From Leptospira koniambonensis (GTDB taxonomy: Bacteria > Spirochaetota > Leptospiria > Leptospirales > Leptospiraceae), in contig NZ_RQFY01000006.1 in NCBI RefSeq assembly GCF_004769555.1, positions 186,001-250,000 of the forward strand: 64,000 nt of DNA. Reading direction: 5' to 3'. The notes under the pieces were generated by a model, which ran no database searches, was not told the origin of the DNA, and saw nothing but the letters and a program-made list of their open reading frames with translations. Both the position numbers and the translations under genes were made by a program. This document shows, piece by piece, positions 1 to 9,794 of this stretch (positions are counted from its first letter, which is position 1; the number at the start of each line of letters is the position of its first letter).

Positions 1-1339
1 GAGAACTTTCCCATTGTTCAGGAGTAAGTCCTGGAAGATCGATTGAATTGATCCTGGATTTGAAGATCGCAACGCCTATACTTCCAAGCACTGCAATTCC
101 TAAAACTCCACCAAACTCAGCAGCTGTTTCCGAAATAGAAGCTGCAGCTCCCGCTCTTTCTGGAGGCGCAGAACTAACGATGATATCTGTTCCAAGTATC
201 ACAACAGTACAGATCCCGAAGGACATGATTATAGATCCGGTTATTATCATCCAAATTCCGTTCTCAGTATTGATCAGAGCATAAAGGAGCATACCGATCG
301 CAAGTAAAACCAGACCACCTAACATTACATATAAAGGACGCATATTGCGAGCGATGATAGGTATTGTAAGAGAACCGATGATATTACCGGCCGCTCCAGG
401 AAGAGTCCAAAGTCCTGCTTCTAAAGGAGAAAGTCCCAAAACCAATTGTAAATATTGAGAGATGAATAAAAAACCTCCTAGTCCTACAAAGATGGTCATC
501 GTATTTCCAATAACGGCAGCGCTGAATGTAGGAAGTTTGAACAACTGCAGATCAATCATTGGATCTGTAAGAGTAGTCTGTCTTTTGATAAAAACTACTC
601 CGATCAAAATACCGGTAAGTATGGTAAGAATAGGAATAATCCCGAAGCCATTCTCTGCGATTTGTTTTAATCCGTAGATGATAGAAAGAACTGATACAAG
701 GGATAATACAGCACTAGGCAGATCCATCTTCCCTGCATTAGGATCTTTGAATTCAGGAAGAAGTCTAGGTCCAACGATAAGAAGAAGGATCATAACCGGA
801 ACACTCATTAAGAAAACTGAACCCCACCAGAAATATTCCAGTAAGACTCCGCCCACAAGAGGACCGATTGCTCCACCAAGTGAAAAACTCATTCCCCAAA
901 TACCGATCGCAAAAGTCCTTTCTTCCGGATCCAAAAACATATTACGAATTAATGATAGGGTAGAAGGAGCTAAAGTTGCCGCTGTGATCCCTAGGATCGC
1001 ACGGGTCAGGATCAAAATTTCGGAACTAGGAGAGAATGCTGCAAGAACAGATGCCACTCCGAATGCGGCTGCTCCATAAAGAAGAAGTTTACGACGACCA
1101 ATTCTATCTCCCAAATTTCCCATGATTACAAGAAAACCTGCAACTAAGAAACCATAGATATCCATGATCCATAATTGTTGCGAAGGACTAGGATTCAGAT
1201 CTGCAGTCAGTTGAGGGGCCGCAAGATAAAGAACCGTTAAATCCATTGCGTATAGCAGGCAAGGCAGCGCAATTACTGCCAGGCCGATCCACTCTTTTTT
1301 GGTGGCCTTTGGTGTGTTTTCAGTTTTAGTTTCAGACAT
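1..1339 (-). CDS. MFS drug exporter, DHA2 (EmrB/SmvA-like), 3' end cut by window edge
   Basis: Reading from ATG at 1339 leftwards, the frame stays open to base 1, so at least 446 residues are present and the C-terminus lies outside the window. It is a proton-driven multidrug exporter of the inner membrane. Visible motifs: MDLTVLYLAAPQL in TM1 (residues 32-44), the LWIMDIY segment typical of SmvA-like proteins (56-62), MFS motif A GNLGDRIGRRK (74-84), and an antiporter motif C of the form WGMSFSLGGAIGPLVGG. About 14 hydrophobic segments would be expected for the family. It sits 62 bases downstream of an ArsR-type repressor on the same strand, which suggests repressor-controlled expression. Substrate is unknown; quaternary cations are typical of SmvA relatives (family knowledge, not seen here). 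Confidence 0.88.
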   Translation of the reverse strand, partial: MSETKTENTPKATKKEWIGLAVIALPCLLYAMDLTVLYLAAPQLTADLNPSPSQQLWIMDIYGFLVAGFLVIMGNLGDRIGRRKLLLYGAAAFGVASVLAAFSPSSEILILTRAILGITAATLAPSTLSLIRNMFLDPEERTFAIGIWGMSFSLGGAIGPLVGGVLLEYFWWGSVFLMSVPVMILLLIVGPRLLPEFKDPNAGKMDLPSAVLSLVSVLSIIYGLKQIAENGFGIIPILTILTGILIGVVFIKRQTTLTDPMIDLQLFKLPTFSAAVIGNTMTIFVGLGGFLFISQYLQLVLGLSPLEAGLWTLPGAAGNIIGSLTIPIIARNMRPLYVMLGGLVLLAIGMLLYALINTENGIWMIITGSIIMSFGICTVVILGTDIIVSSAPPERAGAAASISETAAEFGGVLGIAVLGSIGVAIFKSRINSIDLPGLTPEQWESS

Positions 1340-1401
1340 TCTGAATGTACCTTTTTATATAATTCTAATATAGCACCGGGACAAATTCCCGATGAACCGA
1401 T

Positions 1402-1761
1402 CTATTTTTCTGACTCTTTACTTTTAGCTTGGAGTTGTTGTAGATATGCATCCAAACGATCCAAACTTTCTTCCCAGAAATGACGGTAATGATCTAACCA
1501 TCCGGAAGCTTCCTTTAGGCCATCTGGTCGGATCTTACAAGGCCTCCATTGCGCCTCTCTTCCCCTTTCAATCAGCCCTGCTTTTTCCAAAACCTTTAGG
1601 TGTTTAGAAATCCCGGGCAGACTCATATTAAAAGGTTCCGCCAATTCCTTAACAGTTGCCTCTCCGGAGACCAAATAGAGAAGGATCTCTCTTCTTGTTG
1701 GGTCTGCCAGAGCCGCAAAAGTATTACTCAGTCGATCAGATTGTGTGTCGTATTTAACCAT
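1402..1761 (-). CDS. ArsR/SdpR-family winged-helix transcriptional repressor
   Basis: A 119-residue winged-helix protein. The N-terminal block FAALADPTRREILLYL and the recognition helix region MSLPGISKHLKVLEKAGLI (about residues 45-64) are typical of the SdpR/metal-independent branch of ArsR. No cysteine-based metal site is seen, so the signal is probably not arsenite or another thiophilic metal. It is the first gene of an apparent two-gene unit with the downstream MFS exporter. Two operator-like palindromes lie over and just upstream of its start codon, which suggests autoregulation. A second regulator of the same type is encoded at 57783-58163 with a related palindrome. Confidence 0.9.
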   Translation of the reverse strand: MVKYDTQSDRLSNTFAALADPTRREILLYLVSGEATVKELAEPFNMSLPGISKHLKVLEKAGLIERGREAQWRPCKIRPDGLKEASGWLDHYRHFWEESLDRLDAYLQQLQAKSKESEK

Positions 1762-1785
1762 TTAGTTAATTTACCATTTGGTAAA
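1753..1785 (-). promoter_or_regulatory. Two tandem ArsR-type operator palindromes
   Basis: TTTACCA-TT-TGGTAAA (1770-1785) is a perfect inverted repeat starting 9 bases upstream of the repressor ATG (1761). A second, weaker copy, TTAAC-CATTTA-GTTAA (1754-1769), overlaps the start codon. The cores ACCATTTGGT and ACCATTTAGT are near-identical and their centres are about 16 bp apart, which suits two dimers bound side by side. The related repressor at 58163 has core ACCATATGGT. Function as an operator is inferred from position and symmetry. Confidence 0.6.
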
Positions 1786-1982
1786 ATACGGGACTTCCAA
1801 TCGCCCGTCAAGTCCAATCTACGCAAAAAATTGGAAAAATTGGGTATAGGGGGGCATTTTGGATAGGTTTACTAAGAGGAAATTCGAACGAGGCGCAGGA
1901 AGATTACAGGGCGAAGGGGGAATATGGGGACCGACCTGATTTATTCTCCGAGCAAGAGCATTAAGTCCGGAAATGAAATTGC

Positions 1983-2213
1983 GTGAGATGTACGCGTTAT
2001 TTCGAAACGAATGTGCTACCGCGGAGGCCAGAGATCAGAATGGAATGGGTGATTGAGACGATTTCTAATCCTGACTATAAGGTCATCCAAATTGATAAAA
2101 GATTTCGTTATTGGAAATGGATTGACGGAGCCCAAAAATACCTTCGAGTTATTACCTTAGAGGATCGAGAAACGATCCATAATGCGTTTTTCGATCGAGG
2201 TTTTAAAAGATGA
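1983..2213 (+). CDS. Small DUF4258-like protein
   Basis: A 76-residue protein with a GTG start; an in-frame stop lies just upstream at 1974, so the ORF cannot extend much. The pattern RCTRYFETNVLPRRPEI, KRFRYWKWID, KYLRVITLEDRETIHNAFFDRGFK resembles a family of small proteins usually annotated DUF4258 that are often found next to DUF2283 genes. The next gene is exactly such a DUF2283 protein and overlaps it by ATGA, so the two are translationally coupled. Such pairs have been suspected to be toxin-antitoxin-like, but no activity can be read from the sequence. An internal ATG at 2040 is an alternative start that would remove the first 19 residues. Confidence 0.7.
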   Translation: MRCTRYFETNVLPRRPEIRMEWVIETISNPDYKVIQIDKRFRYWKWIDGAQKYLRVITLEDRETIHNAFFDRGFKR

Positions 2214-2410
2214 AGATTAGGCATTTTCCTGAAACTGATTCGATCTATATTGATTTTGCCGATCGCCCTTCTGCAGAGACCCAAGAGATAAATGTGGATG
2301 TAAATATTGACTTAGATGAAAGCGGAAAACTCGTAGGCATCGATATCCATGGGAATGCGTCCAAATACGTGGATCTTTCTTCTTTCTTGATTGAGACAAT
2401 CGAGACCTGA
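2210..2410 (+). CDS. DUF2283 family protein
   Basis: A 66-residue acidic protein starting at an ATG that overlaps the stop of the previous gene (ATGA). The signature DSIYIDF, then VDVNIDLDESGKLVGIDIHGNASKYVDL, is the DUF2283 pattern: a YI.F strand, an acidic middle and the GIDIxxAS turn. Function is unknown. Family members commonly accompany a small DUF4258-like partner, as here. About 160 bases of non-coding sequence separate it from the flagellar operon, so it is unlikely to be co-transcribed by design with fliY. Confidence 0.8.
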   Translation: MKIRHFPETDSIYIDFADRPSAETQEINVDVNIDLDESGKLVGIDIHGNASKYVDLSSFLIETIET

Positions 2411-2570
2411 TTTATTTTTTACGAAAATATACTTGTTTTTGGTCCCGAATCGGGGTTTCATCTAGTAGTTCCCGGCCTTTTCCCACCGATTTTCTGAGCA
2501 AGAAAAAAAAGGGTCGACAAATTTCTTTTTATTATGTCTCCTAATCCAAAACTAAGAGAGAGTGCCCAAG

Positions 2571-3647
2571 ATGGGTGAAGGATCCCTTTCCCAGGAAGAA
2601 ATAGACGCCCTTTTAGCGGGTGCAAACGATTCATTTGATCCAGGCGGTAGCATGGCTGCCGGAGGCGGGTCCAAGGAAGCTGCCGGTCTTTCTCCGGTAG
2701 ATAGGGACCTTCTGTCCGATTTTCTCTCCCATTGTTTTATGACTGCGGGAAATACCTTAGCGGCCATTCTTTCCAAAACTTCTAACTTTATGAATCCAAC
2801 TTCTGAGGCAAAATCTCGGAAGGATGTAGAAGCGGAACTTAAGTCCAACACGTTTTTATTATATTCTACCTATTCAGGAAATCTGAATGGAAGAGTGGTT
2901 CTTGCAATGGGCGCGGATAATGCGGCTCGTATTGCAAACATGATGATGGGTGGCTTCGATTCAGGTGGTCTGGACGAGGGCCAACTTCAAACTCTAAGAG
3001 ATAGTTTGACTCCAATTATGGGAGCACTTCAATCTCAGATCGCAGCTAAGACTGGCGGTGGAGTGAATGGTTCACCTGCAGAAACGAGGCATGTAACTTC
3101 TCCAGCTGCACTAGTGCTTCCGGAAGGTGATCCTCTTGTTCGCACCTTCTTTAACTTAGCGATAGAAGGACTTCCTTCTTTTAGAGTTCAGTTCCTTCTT
3201 TCTTTATCTATGGCGAATGATATTCTCTCTCTTTCTAAAAGGTCCGGAGGAGGAGGAGGGGGAGGCGATTATGGTGGCGGTGGCTACCAAGGCGGAATGG
3301 GCGGCGGCGGAATTTCCCAAGTGGGAATGAAAGGAGTTTCTTTCCCGAACCTTGCTACTGCGAGCGGCGCCCAAGGCACTCCGAACCTAAACCTTCTCAT
3401 GGACGTTCAAATGTCTGTGACAGTTGAGCTTGGAAGAACCAAGATGTATATCAAAGATATCTTAGGTTTGGGAGAAGGTTCCATTATCGAGCTAGACAAA
3501 CTTGCGGGTGAACCAGTGGACCTTTTGGTAAACGGCAAGTTGATTGCGAAGGGAGAGGTTGTGGTCATCGACGAAAACTTCGGTGTGCGTGTAACGGATA
3601 TCGTAAGTCCGGCCGATAGGATCAAGCCGGAGTCGGGAGGCGGATGA
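2571..3647 (+). CDS. fliY: Flagellar motor switch protein FliY (FliN-type C-terminus)
   Basis: First gene of the long flagellar operon and part of the C-ring. The N-terminus carries the switch motif [13 protein letters not shown] (residues 5-17, shared with FliM/FliY). A CheC-like middle region follows, then a very glycine-rich linker (about residues 223-249), then a FliN/SpoA domain (about 275-350; [21 protein letters not shown]). At about 358 residues it is FliY-sized, much longer than a simple FliN. I chose ATG 2571, which has GAGAGAG about 9 bases upstream; GTG 2562 in the same frame would add three residues. FliY is the name used in Leptospira; some annotations call it fliN. Confidence 0.92.
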   Translation: MGEGSLSQEEIDALLAGANDSFDPGGSMAAGGGSKEAAGLSPVDRDLLSDFLSHCFMTAGNTLAAILSKTSNFMNPTSEAKSRKDVEAELKSNTFLLYSTYSGNLNGRVVLAMGADNAARIANMMMGGFDSGGLDEGQLQTLRDSLTPIMGALQSQIAAKTGGGVNGSPAETRHVTSPAALVLPEGDPLVRTFFNLAIEGLPSFRVQFLLSLSMANDILSLSKRSGGGGGGGDYGGGGYQGGMGGGGISQVGMKGVSFPNLATASGAQGTPNLNLLMDVQMSVTVELGRTKMYIKDILGLGEGSIIELDKLAGEPVDLLVNGKLIAKGEVVVIDENFGVRVTDIVSPADRIKPESGGG

Positions 3648-4432
3648 GCCGAATTTTTCAAACGATCCATTCGTTTTTTTCAGGATTCGGCTCCCTCGCT
3701 TTGGCGTTCGGAGTCTTTTGTATTTTATCGGGTATTGGCGGGAGTTTGTATTCCCAAGGTTCCGAAAGAGAACAAATGGACGAAGTTCTTAAAAGAGAAC
3801 TGGGCACGGCTGATAAAAAAACGCCTGAATCATCGGCTCCTTCTACTCCTAAACAAGAAGAGAAGAAGGAAGCAGCCACTGAATCAGCGCCAAATCCTGT
3901 GGAAGAAAGATATAAGCCTGTTTCCGATGGGCCGAGTCTTGCGGGGATCTTATTTAGGATCGTTCTTGTATTAGGAATTCTTTGTGGAGCTGCGTATTGG
4001 GTTTTAAGAACTCTCGCAAAATCCAGAGAAGGTTCTCTTCCCGTTAGAGGAGAAATGAATCTTCTGGGAAGTTTGAATCTTGGCACAAACAAACAGCTTC
4101 AGATTGTAGAAGTAACTGGGCAAATTTTCGTATTGGGTGTGGCAGATAACGGTATTAATTTAATCTCCGAGATTACTGATACGGAGACTAAGGCGAGACT
4201 CCAGAGAATGAGAGACGAATTTAAACCTCCTGAAGGTGGTTTTTTGGTCACTGCTTTGGAACAATTAAAGGATTTGAATATTCGTCTCTCCGGAAAATCG
4301 GAAGATGAAGAACAAACTCTTCGCCAAACTCCTGGTGAAAGAAAAGAGAAACAGAGAAAACTCAAAGAGAAGTTAGACGAAATCAAAAAGGAAAGGAATA
4401 ATCTGGAGAACGGATTATTCGATTTGAACTAG
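3644..4432 (+). CDS. fliO: Flagellar biosynthesis protein FliO
   Basis: A 262-residue membrane protein whose ATG overlaps the fliY stop (ATGA). It has an N-terminal hydrophobic segment (about 14-37, possibly a cleaved signal), a charged Lys/Glu/Pro-rich stretch, a second membrane helix (about 100-122, [20 protein letters not shown]), and the FliO core ([23 protein letters not shown]). A highly charged coiled-coil tail follows. FliO helps assemble the FliP ring of the export gate. Position directly before fliP supports the call. The long N-terminal region before the core is larger than in enteric FliO, as in other spirochaetes. Confidence 0.88.
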   Translation: MSRIFQTIHSFFSGFGSLALAFGVFCILSGIGGSLYSQGSEREQMDEVLKRELGTADKKTPESSAPSTPKQEEKKEAATESAPNPVEERYKPVSDGPSLAGILFRIVLVLGILCGAAYWVLRTLAKSREGSLPVRGEMNLLGSLNLGTNKQLQIVEVTGQIFVLGVADNGINLISEITDTETKARLQRMRDEFKPPEGGFLVTALEQLKDLNIRLSGKSEDEEQTLRQTPGERKEKQRKLKEKLDEIKKERNNLENGLFDLN

Positions 4433-4444
4433 GGGGAAACGGGA

Positions 4445-5353
4445 GTGGGGTTGGCTATACAGGCAGGGGAAAAGTTTTCCGAAGGTATGAGACATAATCA
4501 CCTGTCCCAGGCGATTGAAGCCCGCAATCTACCTCTTCAAAAAGGCCTTAACTTTTGGGCGGACTATAAATCTGTTATGCGGAAGATACTTTCGGGAGTC
4601 CTTCTTTTTGCCGTTTTGATCATTGCGATCCCTGAGGATACATTCGCTCAAGCAAACACGCCTAGAATTCCTATCCCAAATTTGAATATCAATGTGAACG
4701 AGGCAAAAGGTCCTAGAGAGACAAGTCTTTCTTTGATGATCCTTTTTCTGGTCACAATTCTTTCTTTGGCTCCTGCCATTGTGATGTCCCTGACTTCTTT
4801 TACTAAGATAGTAATTGTTTTAGATTTTGTGAGAAGGGCACTTTCTATTCAGAACCTTCCGCCTAACCAGGTTATGGTGGGCCTCGCGCTATTTATGACA
4901 TTCTTCATCATGGCGCCTACATTGAATATTGTGTACGAGAAAGGTTTGAATCCGTACATGGAAGGTAAGATAGACACCAACGAATTTTTTGATAAGTCTA
5001 TGATCCCTCTCAGAGAATTTATGATGAGGCAGATCGGTACAAGTGGCGCCAAGGATGTGGCTCTATTTTTAAAGATCGGAAAAGTGGAGAATGTAGAATC
5101 ATTCGACGATGTTCCGAATTACGTTCTTATTCCCGCGTTCATGCTTTCTGAGATCAAGAAGGCTTTTTGGATTGGGATCATCATATTTATTCCTTTTATC
5201 GTAGTGGATCTTGTGGTGGCTTCTGCACTTCTCTCCATGGGTTTGAATATGCTTCCTCCTGTGATGGTGAGTTTGCCGTTTAAATTGATCTTATTCGTTC
5301 TTGTGGATGGTTGGAACTTGATCGTCTACGAGCTCGTAAGGAGTTATAAATGA
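4445..5353 (+). CDS. fliP: Flagellar export-gate protein FliP
   Basis: FliP forms the core of the type III export gate. The C-terminal half contains the family signature [25 protein letters not shown]. There are about four membrane helices plus a signal-like hydrophobic stretch ([16 protein letters not shown]). Two starts compete. GTG 4445 has a strong Shine-Dalgarno AGGGGG eight bases upstream but adds 44 unusual residues before the signal region. ATG 4577 ([14 protein letters not shown]) gives the normal FliP length of about 258 residues but has only a weak, distant GGCGGA. I report the longer frame because of the ribosome site; the mature protein is the same either way. Confidence 0.88.
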   Translation: MGLAIQAGEKFSEGMRHNHLSQAIEARNLPLQKGLNFWADYKSVMRKILSGVLLFAVLIIAIPEDTFAQANTPRIPIPNLNINVNEAKGPRETSLSLMILFLVTILSLAPAIVMSLTSFTKIVIVLDFVRRALSIQNLPPNQVMVGLALFMTFFIMAPTLNIVYEKGLNPYMEGKIDTNEFFDKSMIPLREFMMRQIGTSGAKDVALFLKIGKVENVESFDDVPNYVLIPAFMLSEIKKAFWIGIIIFIPFIVVDLVVASALLSMGLNMLPPVMVSLPFKLILFVLVDGWNLIVYELVRSYK

Positions 5354-5613
5354 CGGAAGTAGATGCAATTACTCTGATCAGAGATGCACTGTTTGTGACT
5401 CTTAAACTTTCTGCTCCCATTTTGCTTACTGCAATGGTGGTAGGATTGATCATCGGTATTTTACAAACCACAACTTCAATACAGGAACCTACGATAGCTT
5501 TTGTTCCTAAGTTATTATCCATTTTTGCAGTGATCGTGATCTTTGCAGGCTGGATGCTCCAAACTATGACAGATTATACCAGGGACCTTTTCCTGATGAT
5601 AGAGAAGTTTTAG
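5350..5613 (+). CDS. fliQ: Flagellar export-gate protein FliQ
   Basis: An 87-residue protein with two long hydrophobic helices (about 14-38 and 50-72), the expected size and topology of FliQ. The turn [18 protein letters not shown] is the family hallmark. Its ATG overlaps the fliP stop (ATGA), so it is translationally coupled. FliQ packs around the FliP/FliR core of the export gate. Confidence 0.95.
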   Translation: MTEVDAITLIRDALFVTLKLSAPILLTAMVVGLIIGILQTTTSIQEPTIAFVPKLLSIFAVIVIFAGWMLQTMTDYTRDLFLMIEKF

Positions 5614-5622
5614 ATTAGAAAA

Positions 5623-6402
5623 ATGGAATACTTTATCGGAAATTTCCAAGTGTTTCTTCTGATCCTGGCAAGGATCGTGGGGCTTCTATCTGTGGCTCCT
5701 GTGTTCTCCTTTGCCTCTATCACATTTGCTCAAAGGATGACTCTTGGTTTTCTGATCTCTGTAATTTTATTTCCTGTAAGTGCCTCCTTTGTTCCTCCGA
5801 TCCCGGGGAACATGACCGATTACGGTTTAGTTGTGATGGCGGAGACACTTATCGGTATCCTAATGGGATTTTTGGTAAGTTTGGTATTCTCCTCCTTTCA
5901 AATGGCTGGAGAATTTTTTAACGTCCAACTTGGTTTTGGTTATGCTGAGATCTTGGATCCAATCTCCCAAACAAGTCTTCCTGTGATCAGTACTCTTAAG
6001 AATATGTTGGGTATGCTTCTGTTTCTTTCCTTAGGAGCTTACCGTTTTCTATTCGAAAGTTTGGTATATTCTTTTGAGAAGGTGCAAGTTTTGAAACTTG
6101 TGCCTGAGATCCAGGATGGTCTTTATAAGGCTATGGAAGAGGCAATAGGTGCGATGTTCTTAGTCGCTTTTAAAATTTCTCTTCCTATACTTGGGGTTTT
6201 ATTCTTAGTTACTGTTTCTGAAGCATTGATGGGGAAAGCCGCTCCTCAGTTAAATATTCTTCAGCTCAGCTTTCCGATCAAGATTGCGATTGGTCTTGTG
6301 GTCATGATCTTGATTGTTCCTTTTCTGATCACTCAGATGGACAATGCATTCCAGCTCTCTTTCGAGAAGATGAACTTAATGCTAAAAGGATGGCCAAACT
6401 AA
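5623..6402 (+). CDS. fliR: Flagellar export-gate protein FliR
   Basis: A 259-residue polytopic membrane protein with about six helices. Characteristic segments include [14 protein letters not shown] near the N-terminus, GELFN-like [18 protein letters not shown] (about 105-122) and [17 protein letters not shown] near the C-terminus. It starts nine bases after fliQ, and its TAA overlaps the preferred flhB start by one base (TAATG). FliR completes the FliPQR export-gate core. Confidence 0.95.
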   Translation: MEYFIGNFQVFLLILARIVGLLSVAPVFSFASITFAQRMTLGFLISVILFPVSASFVPPIPGNMTDYGLVVMAETLIGILMGFLVSLVFSSFQMAGEFFNVQLGFGYAEILDPISQTSLPVISTLKNMLGMLLFLSLGAYRFLFESLVYSFEKVQVLKLVPEIQDGLYKAMEEAIGAMFLVAFKISLPILGVLFLVTVSEALMGKAAPQLNILQLSFPIKIAIGLVVMILIVPFLITQMDNAFQLSFEKMNLMLKGWPN

Positions 6403-7622
6403 TGGGGTCCTTTTGGAAAAAAATGTTGGAGCTCCTACATCGGAGTTGGAGATTCTTTTCTAATGCCGTGTTGGAGTTCCTACAAGCGATTCCGCATCCA
6501 CAGCTAGTTCCTGCTGCAGTTCCTTTTCGGATCGACCTGCAATTATTTGCAGCGGAAGACGAGGGACGTACACAACCAGCCAGCGAAAGAAGAAGAAGGG
6601 AAGAAAGAGAAAAAGGAAATGTTCCTAAAAGTCCTGAGGTCGCTTCTGCTATCGTTCTATTAGCAGGTATTGTTCTAATGTATCTCATGGGAGAATATTT
6701 TTTCATGAGATCTTATTATCTTTTGAGAAAATATTTTTTCGGAATTCGTTCTGCAAATGTGATTAGTTCCGAAGCAGTAAGTGAACTTTTGAATAATGCT
6801 CTTGTGGACATTACTCAATTACTCCTTCCTTTGATGGGAATTACAGTGGTTGCTGCGATTGTGGGTAATGTTGTTCAAACAGGATTTTTATTCGCGCCTC
6901 GAGCTCTTGCATTCAATTTTGGCCGGATACGTCCTAATTTCAAAAAGGTACTTCCGAATCGTCAGACATTATTTGGTTTAGCAAAATCACTAGTCAAAGT
7001 AGCTGCAATCGCTTGGGTTTCTTATTTTGTAATAGAGAAGGACTTCTTCAAGATATTGATGCTCGGAAACATGGGCCTTGAAGAATCAGTAGCATTAATC
7101 ACTTACACTGCGTTTAAAATTTTTATAGTAGTTGGGATACTTCTACTCGCGATCAGCGTTGCGGATTACTTCTTCCAAAGATATGAATACGAAGAAGCTC
7201 TCAAAATGACTCCTTCTGAATCCAAAAGAGAGATGAAGGAACAGGACGGGGACCCTTCTTTACAGGCCAGAAGAAGACAAATGGCCAGAGATCAGATCAA
7301 AAAAAGCAAGATGCTGGCAGAAGTTCCGAAAGCGGACGTTGTCATTACAAACCCGACTCACTTTGCGGTGGCATTAGAATACAAACCTAGTAAACACAGA
7401 GCACCTATTGTGATCGCAAAGGGTGTGGACGATTTTGCATTACGTATTATCCGGGTGGCAAAGGCGAATGATATCGCAACAGTTGAAGACCGCCCAATGG
7501 CAAGGACACTTTATGATGAGGTAGAAATTGGACAGGAAGTTCCTGCTAAATTCTATACCGCACTCAGTGTGATCTTTACGAAACTCGAATCTTTCCGGAA
7601 AGCGTTCCGAAACGCTTCTTAA
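6402..7622 (+). CDS. flhB: Flagellar export switch protein FlhB
   Basis: FlhB switches export specificity from rod/hook to filament substrates by self-cleavage. The cleavage motif NPTH is present (bases 7350-7361, [15 protein letters not shown]). Four membrane helices precede the cytoplasmic domain. I prefer ATG 6402, which overlaps the fliR stop as TAATG; ATG 6390 in the same frame would add four residues. The recognisable FlhB N-terminus ([12 protein letters not shown]) begins about 40 residues in. The segment before it is encoded over two copies of a 16-bp palindromic repeat (6424-6439, 6469-6484), so this extension may be repeat-derived. Confidence 0.93.
   Translation: MGSFWKKMLELLHRSWRFFSNAVLEFLQAIPHPQLVPAAVPFRIDLQLFAAEDEGRTQPASERRRREEREKGNVPKSPEVASAIVLLAGIVLMYLMGEYFFMRSYYLLRKYFFGIRSANVISSEAVSELLNNALVDITQLLLPLMGITVVAAIVGNVVQTGFLFAPRALAFNFGRIRPNFKKVLPNRQTLFGLAKSLVKVAAIAWVSYFVIEKDFFKILMLGNMGLEESVALITYTAFKIFIVVGILLLAISVADYFFQRYEYEEALKMTPSESKREMKEQDGDPSLQARRRQMARDQIKKSKMLAEVPKADVVITNPTHFAVALEYKPSKHRAPIVIAKGVDDFALRIIRVAKANDIATVEDRPMARTLYDEVEIGQEVPAKFYTALSVIFTKLESFRKAFRNAS
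6424..6484. repeat. Two copies of a 16-bp palindromic repeat inside flhB
   Basis: TGTTGGAGCTCCTACA (6424-6439) and TGTTGGAGTTCCTACA (6469-6484) differ at one base, and each is itself nearly palindromic. The same motif in reverse orientation, TGTAGGAACTCCAACA, occurs upstream of fliA at 12627-12642. These copies lie in the coding sequence for the non-conserved FlhB N-terminus. Confidence 0.7.
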
Positions 7623-7637
7623 GCCTAGGAGAATATT

Positions 7638-9755
7638 ATGGATAAGAAATGGTATACACAATCCGACTTCATCCTGGGTGCGGGAGCAGTTGCTGTTGTA
7701 GGGATGCTCGTAGTTCCTCTGCCTGGATTTATTTTAGACCTTCTGATCTTATTCAGTTTAGCTTTAAGTTTACTCATTGTTTTGACTTCTTTATCTATCA
7801 AGGAGCCGTCTGAGTTTTCTATTTTTCCTAGCTTATTACTTATCACAACGATCTATCGATTGGCTCTGAACGTTTCTACTACTAGACAAATTTTGTCGAA
7901 AGGTCCTGCGGTAAACAGCGCGATCATAGACGCATTCGGTGCGTTTATCGTAGGTAGTGAATCCGGTTTAAGTAAATATGTAGTTGGATTTATTATCTTC
8001 TTAATCTTAGTGATCGTTCAGGTGCTCGTGATCACTAAAGGTGCGACCCGTATCTCCGAAGTGGCAGCAAGGTTCACGTTGGATGCATTGCCTGGTAAAC
8101 AAATGGCAATCGATATGGAACTTTCTACAGGAAATATAAACGAGGCGGAAGCTCGAAAGCGTAGAAAGAAGATCGAAGATGAAGTGGACTTTTACGGTTC
8201 CATGGATGGAGCGAGTAAGTTCGTGCAAGGAGATGTGCGGGCAGGTTTAATCATTACTGCGATCAACCTCATCGGCGGGGTTGTCATCGGTGCAAGTATC
8301 CGAGGTGAATCTTTCATATCTGCGGTAGAAACTTACGGAAAATTCACCATCGGTGATGGACTTGTTTCCCAGATCCCTGCACTTCTTACCACTGTTGCCA
8401 CAGGTATTATCGTCACTCGTTCTGGATCCGAATCGGATCTTGCAAAACAATTCAAAACTCAACTATTTGCAAACTCCAAAGTGTTGTATGTAGTCGCGGC
8501 TTCCATGGGACTAGGTGCATTTATCCCAGGTTTACCTTTTATTCCAATGGTCCTTCTATCCGGTGGACTTGCATATCTTGCTTACTCTCTTGAAAGAACT
8601 GTGCAAGAACAGCTCGAGGTTTTGGAGAAGAAAGAAAAAGAAGCAGTTGGAGACCGCAAACCTCGGGATTATTACGACGAACTTAGGATCGAACCTATCG
8701 AGATCGAATTCGGATATCATTTGGTGCCACTCGTAGATGCTTCCCAAGGTGGAACATTGATGGATCAAATTTCCAATTTAAGAGGAAAGTTTGCGCGTGA
8801 AAGTGGGATCGTTATTCCTCCAATCCGTATATTAGATAATTTGGAAATACCTCCTGATCAATTCACCATTAAGATCAATGGAGTGGAAGTTGGTTCGAGC
8901 ACGATCCGTCCTGAAAAACTAATGGCAATGCCTTCTGCGGAAAGCCAGGATCTATCTTCTATCGAAGGAGAATCTTTCATGGAACCTGCTTATGGAAGGA
9001 CCGCAAAATGGATCTCTGCGGATTCGAAAGGAGATGCAGAGTCCAAAGGTTTTATCGTGGTGGACTCTTCTACAGTTATTATAACATATCTAAGAGAATT
9101 ACTTGCGACTCACGCTTCCAGTTTGCTCGGAAGAGAAGAAGTCAAAAAATTACTGGATCATTACAGATCTCAATATCCAACACTTATCCAAGAATTGGAA
9201 GCGGACAAGCCTGGCAATTTGGGAATGCTCCAGCAAGTCCTTCAAAATCTTCTGAGAGAAGGTTTGGGAATCCGCAATCTTGTCCCAATTTTGGAAACAG
9301 TTGCAAACAAGATGAGCAAGTATCCGAATCCTTATGTTCTTACAGAATTTGTAAGACAATCCATCTCCAATACGATCGTAAAAGATTATATGGTAGATGG
9401 AAAACTACAGGTCATCGTGGTAGAAGGCCGAGTGCTCGACAGATTGAACAAATCTTTGGCACAGGATCGTTTAGAAGGAAGGGATATTTTGGTACTTCCT
9501 CCGGATTTCCAAAGAAGACTACTCGAATCTGTGGCGGATATGAATCGCAGGGTCCAAGAAGGAAGAGGATTCCCGATCTATGTGGTAAATAGAGAAGTGA
9601 GAATGCCTTTTGCTTATTTCTTAGCGAAAGAATTCCCGCCTAGAAACTTTGCAGTATTGGCATTAGAAGAGGTGCATTCCTCTGTTCCAACAGTGATTGC
9701 TGGTGAACTCAGGATTGCACAAGCGCAGGCGGCGGAACCCGCAGAAGTAGTTTAG
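7638..9755 (+). CDS. flhA: Flagellar export protein FlhA
   Basis: A 705-residue export-gate protein. The N-terminal half has about eight membrane helices. The FHIPEP-family signature [17 protein letters not shown] is present near residues 147-163, followed by the acidic FHIPEP loop ([18 protein letters not shown]). The C-terminal half is the soluble nonameric docking domain for substrate-chaperone complexes. The start is ATG 7638, 15 bases after flhB, with TAGGAGA upstream. Length and domain order are normal for the family. Confidence 0.96.
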   Translation: MDKKWYTQSDFILGAGAVAVVGMLVVPLPGFILDLLILFSLALSLLIVLTSLSIKEPSEFSIFPSLLLITTIYRLALNVSTTRQILSKGPAVNSAIIDAFGAFIVGSESGLSKYVVGFIIFLILVIVQVLVITKGATRISEVAARFTLDALPGKQMAIDMELSTGNINEAEARKRRKKIEDEVDFYGSMDGASKFVQGDVRAGLIITAINLIGGVVIGASIRGESFISAVETYGKFTIGDGLVSQIPALLTTVATGIIVTRSGSESDLAKQFKTQLFANSKVLYVVAASMGLGAFIPGLPFIPMVLLSGGLAYLAYSLERTVQEQLEVLEKKEKEAVGDRKPRDYYDELRIEPIEIEFGYHLVPLVDASQGGTLMDQISNLRGKFARESGIVIPPIRILDNLEIPPDQFTIKINGVEVGSSTIRPEKLMAMPSAESQDLSSIEGESFMEPAYGRTAKWISADSKGDAESKGFIVVDSSTVIITYLRELLATHASSLLGREEVKKLLDHYRSQYPTLIQELEADKPGNLGMLQQVLQNLLREGLGIRNLVPILETVANKMSKYPNPYVLTEFVRQSISNTIVKDYMVDGKLQVIVVEGRVLDRLNKSLAQDRLEGRDILVLPPDFQRRLLESVADMNRRVQEGRGFPIYVVNREVRMPFAYFLAKEFPPRNFAVLALEEVHSSVPTVIAGELRIAQAQAAEPAEVV

Positions 9756-9794
9756 TAAAACGTAATATTTTAATCGAAAAAACAGGAGGATAAC

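Noticed and set aside
462..1079. Two plus-strand ORFs antisense to the MFS exporter
   Set aside because: The minus frame shows clear MFS motifs and stays open to the window edge; the plus frames show no family pattern.
2441..2465. CCCGAATCGGG inverted repeat as a terminator after the DUF2283 gene
   Set aside because: The loop would be only three bases with a four-base stem, and no T-run follows at a suitable distance.
2512..2535. TCGACA and TATTAT as a promoter for the fliY operon
   Set aside because: The spacing is only 10 bases, far too short for a sigma-70 promoter.
9008..9592. A 194-residue ORF inside flhA in another frame
   Set aside because: It is Arg/Ser/Gly-rich with no domain, and lies wholly within the conserved FlhA C-terminal domain.
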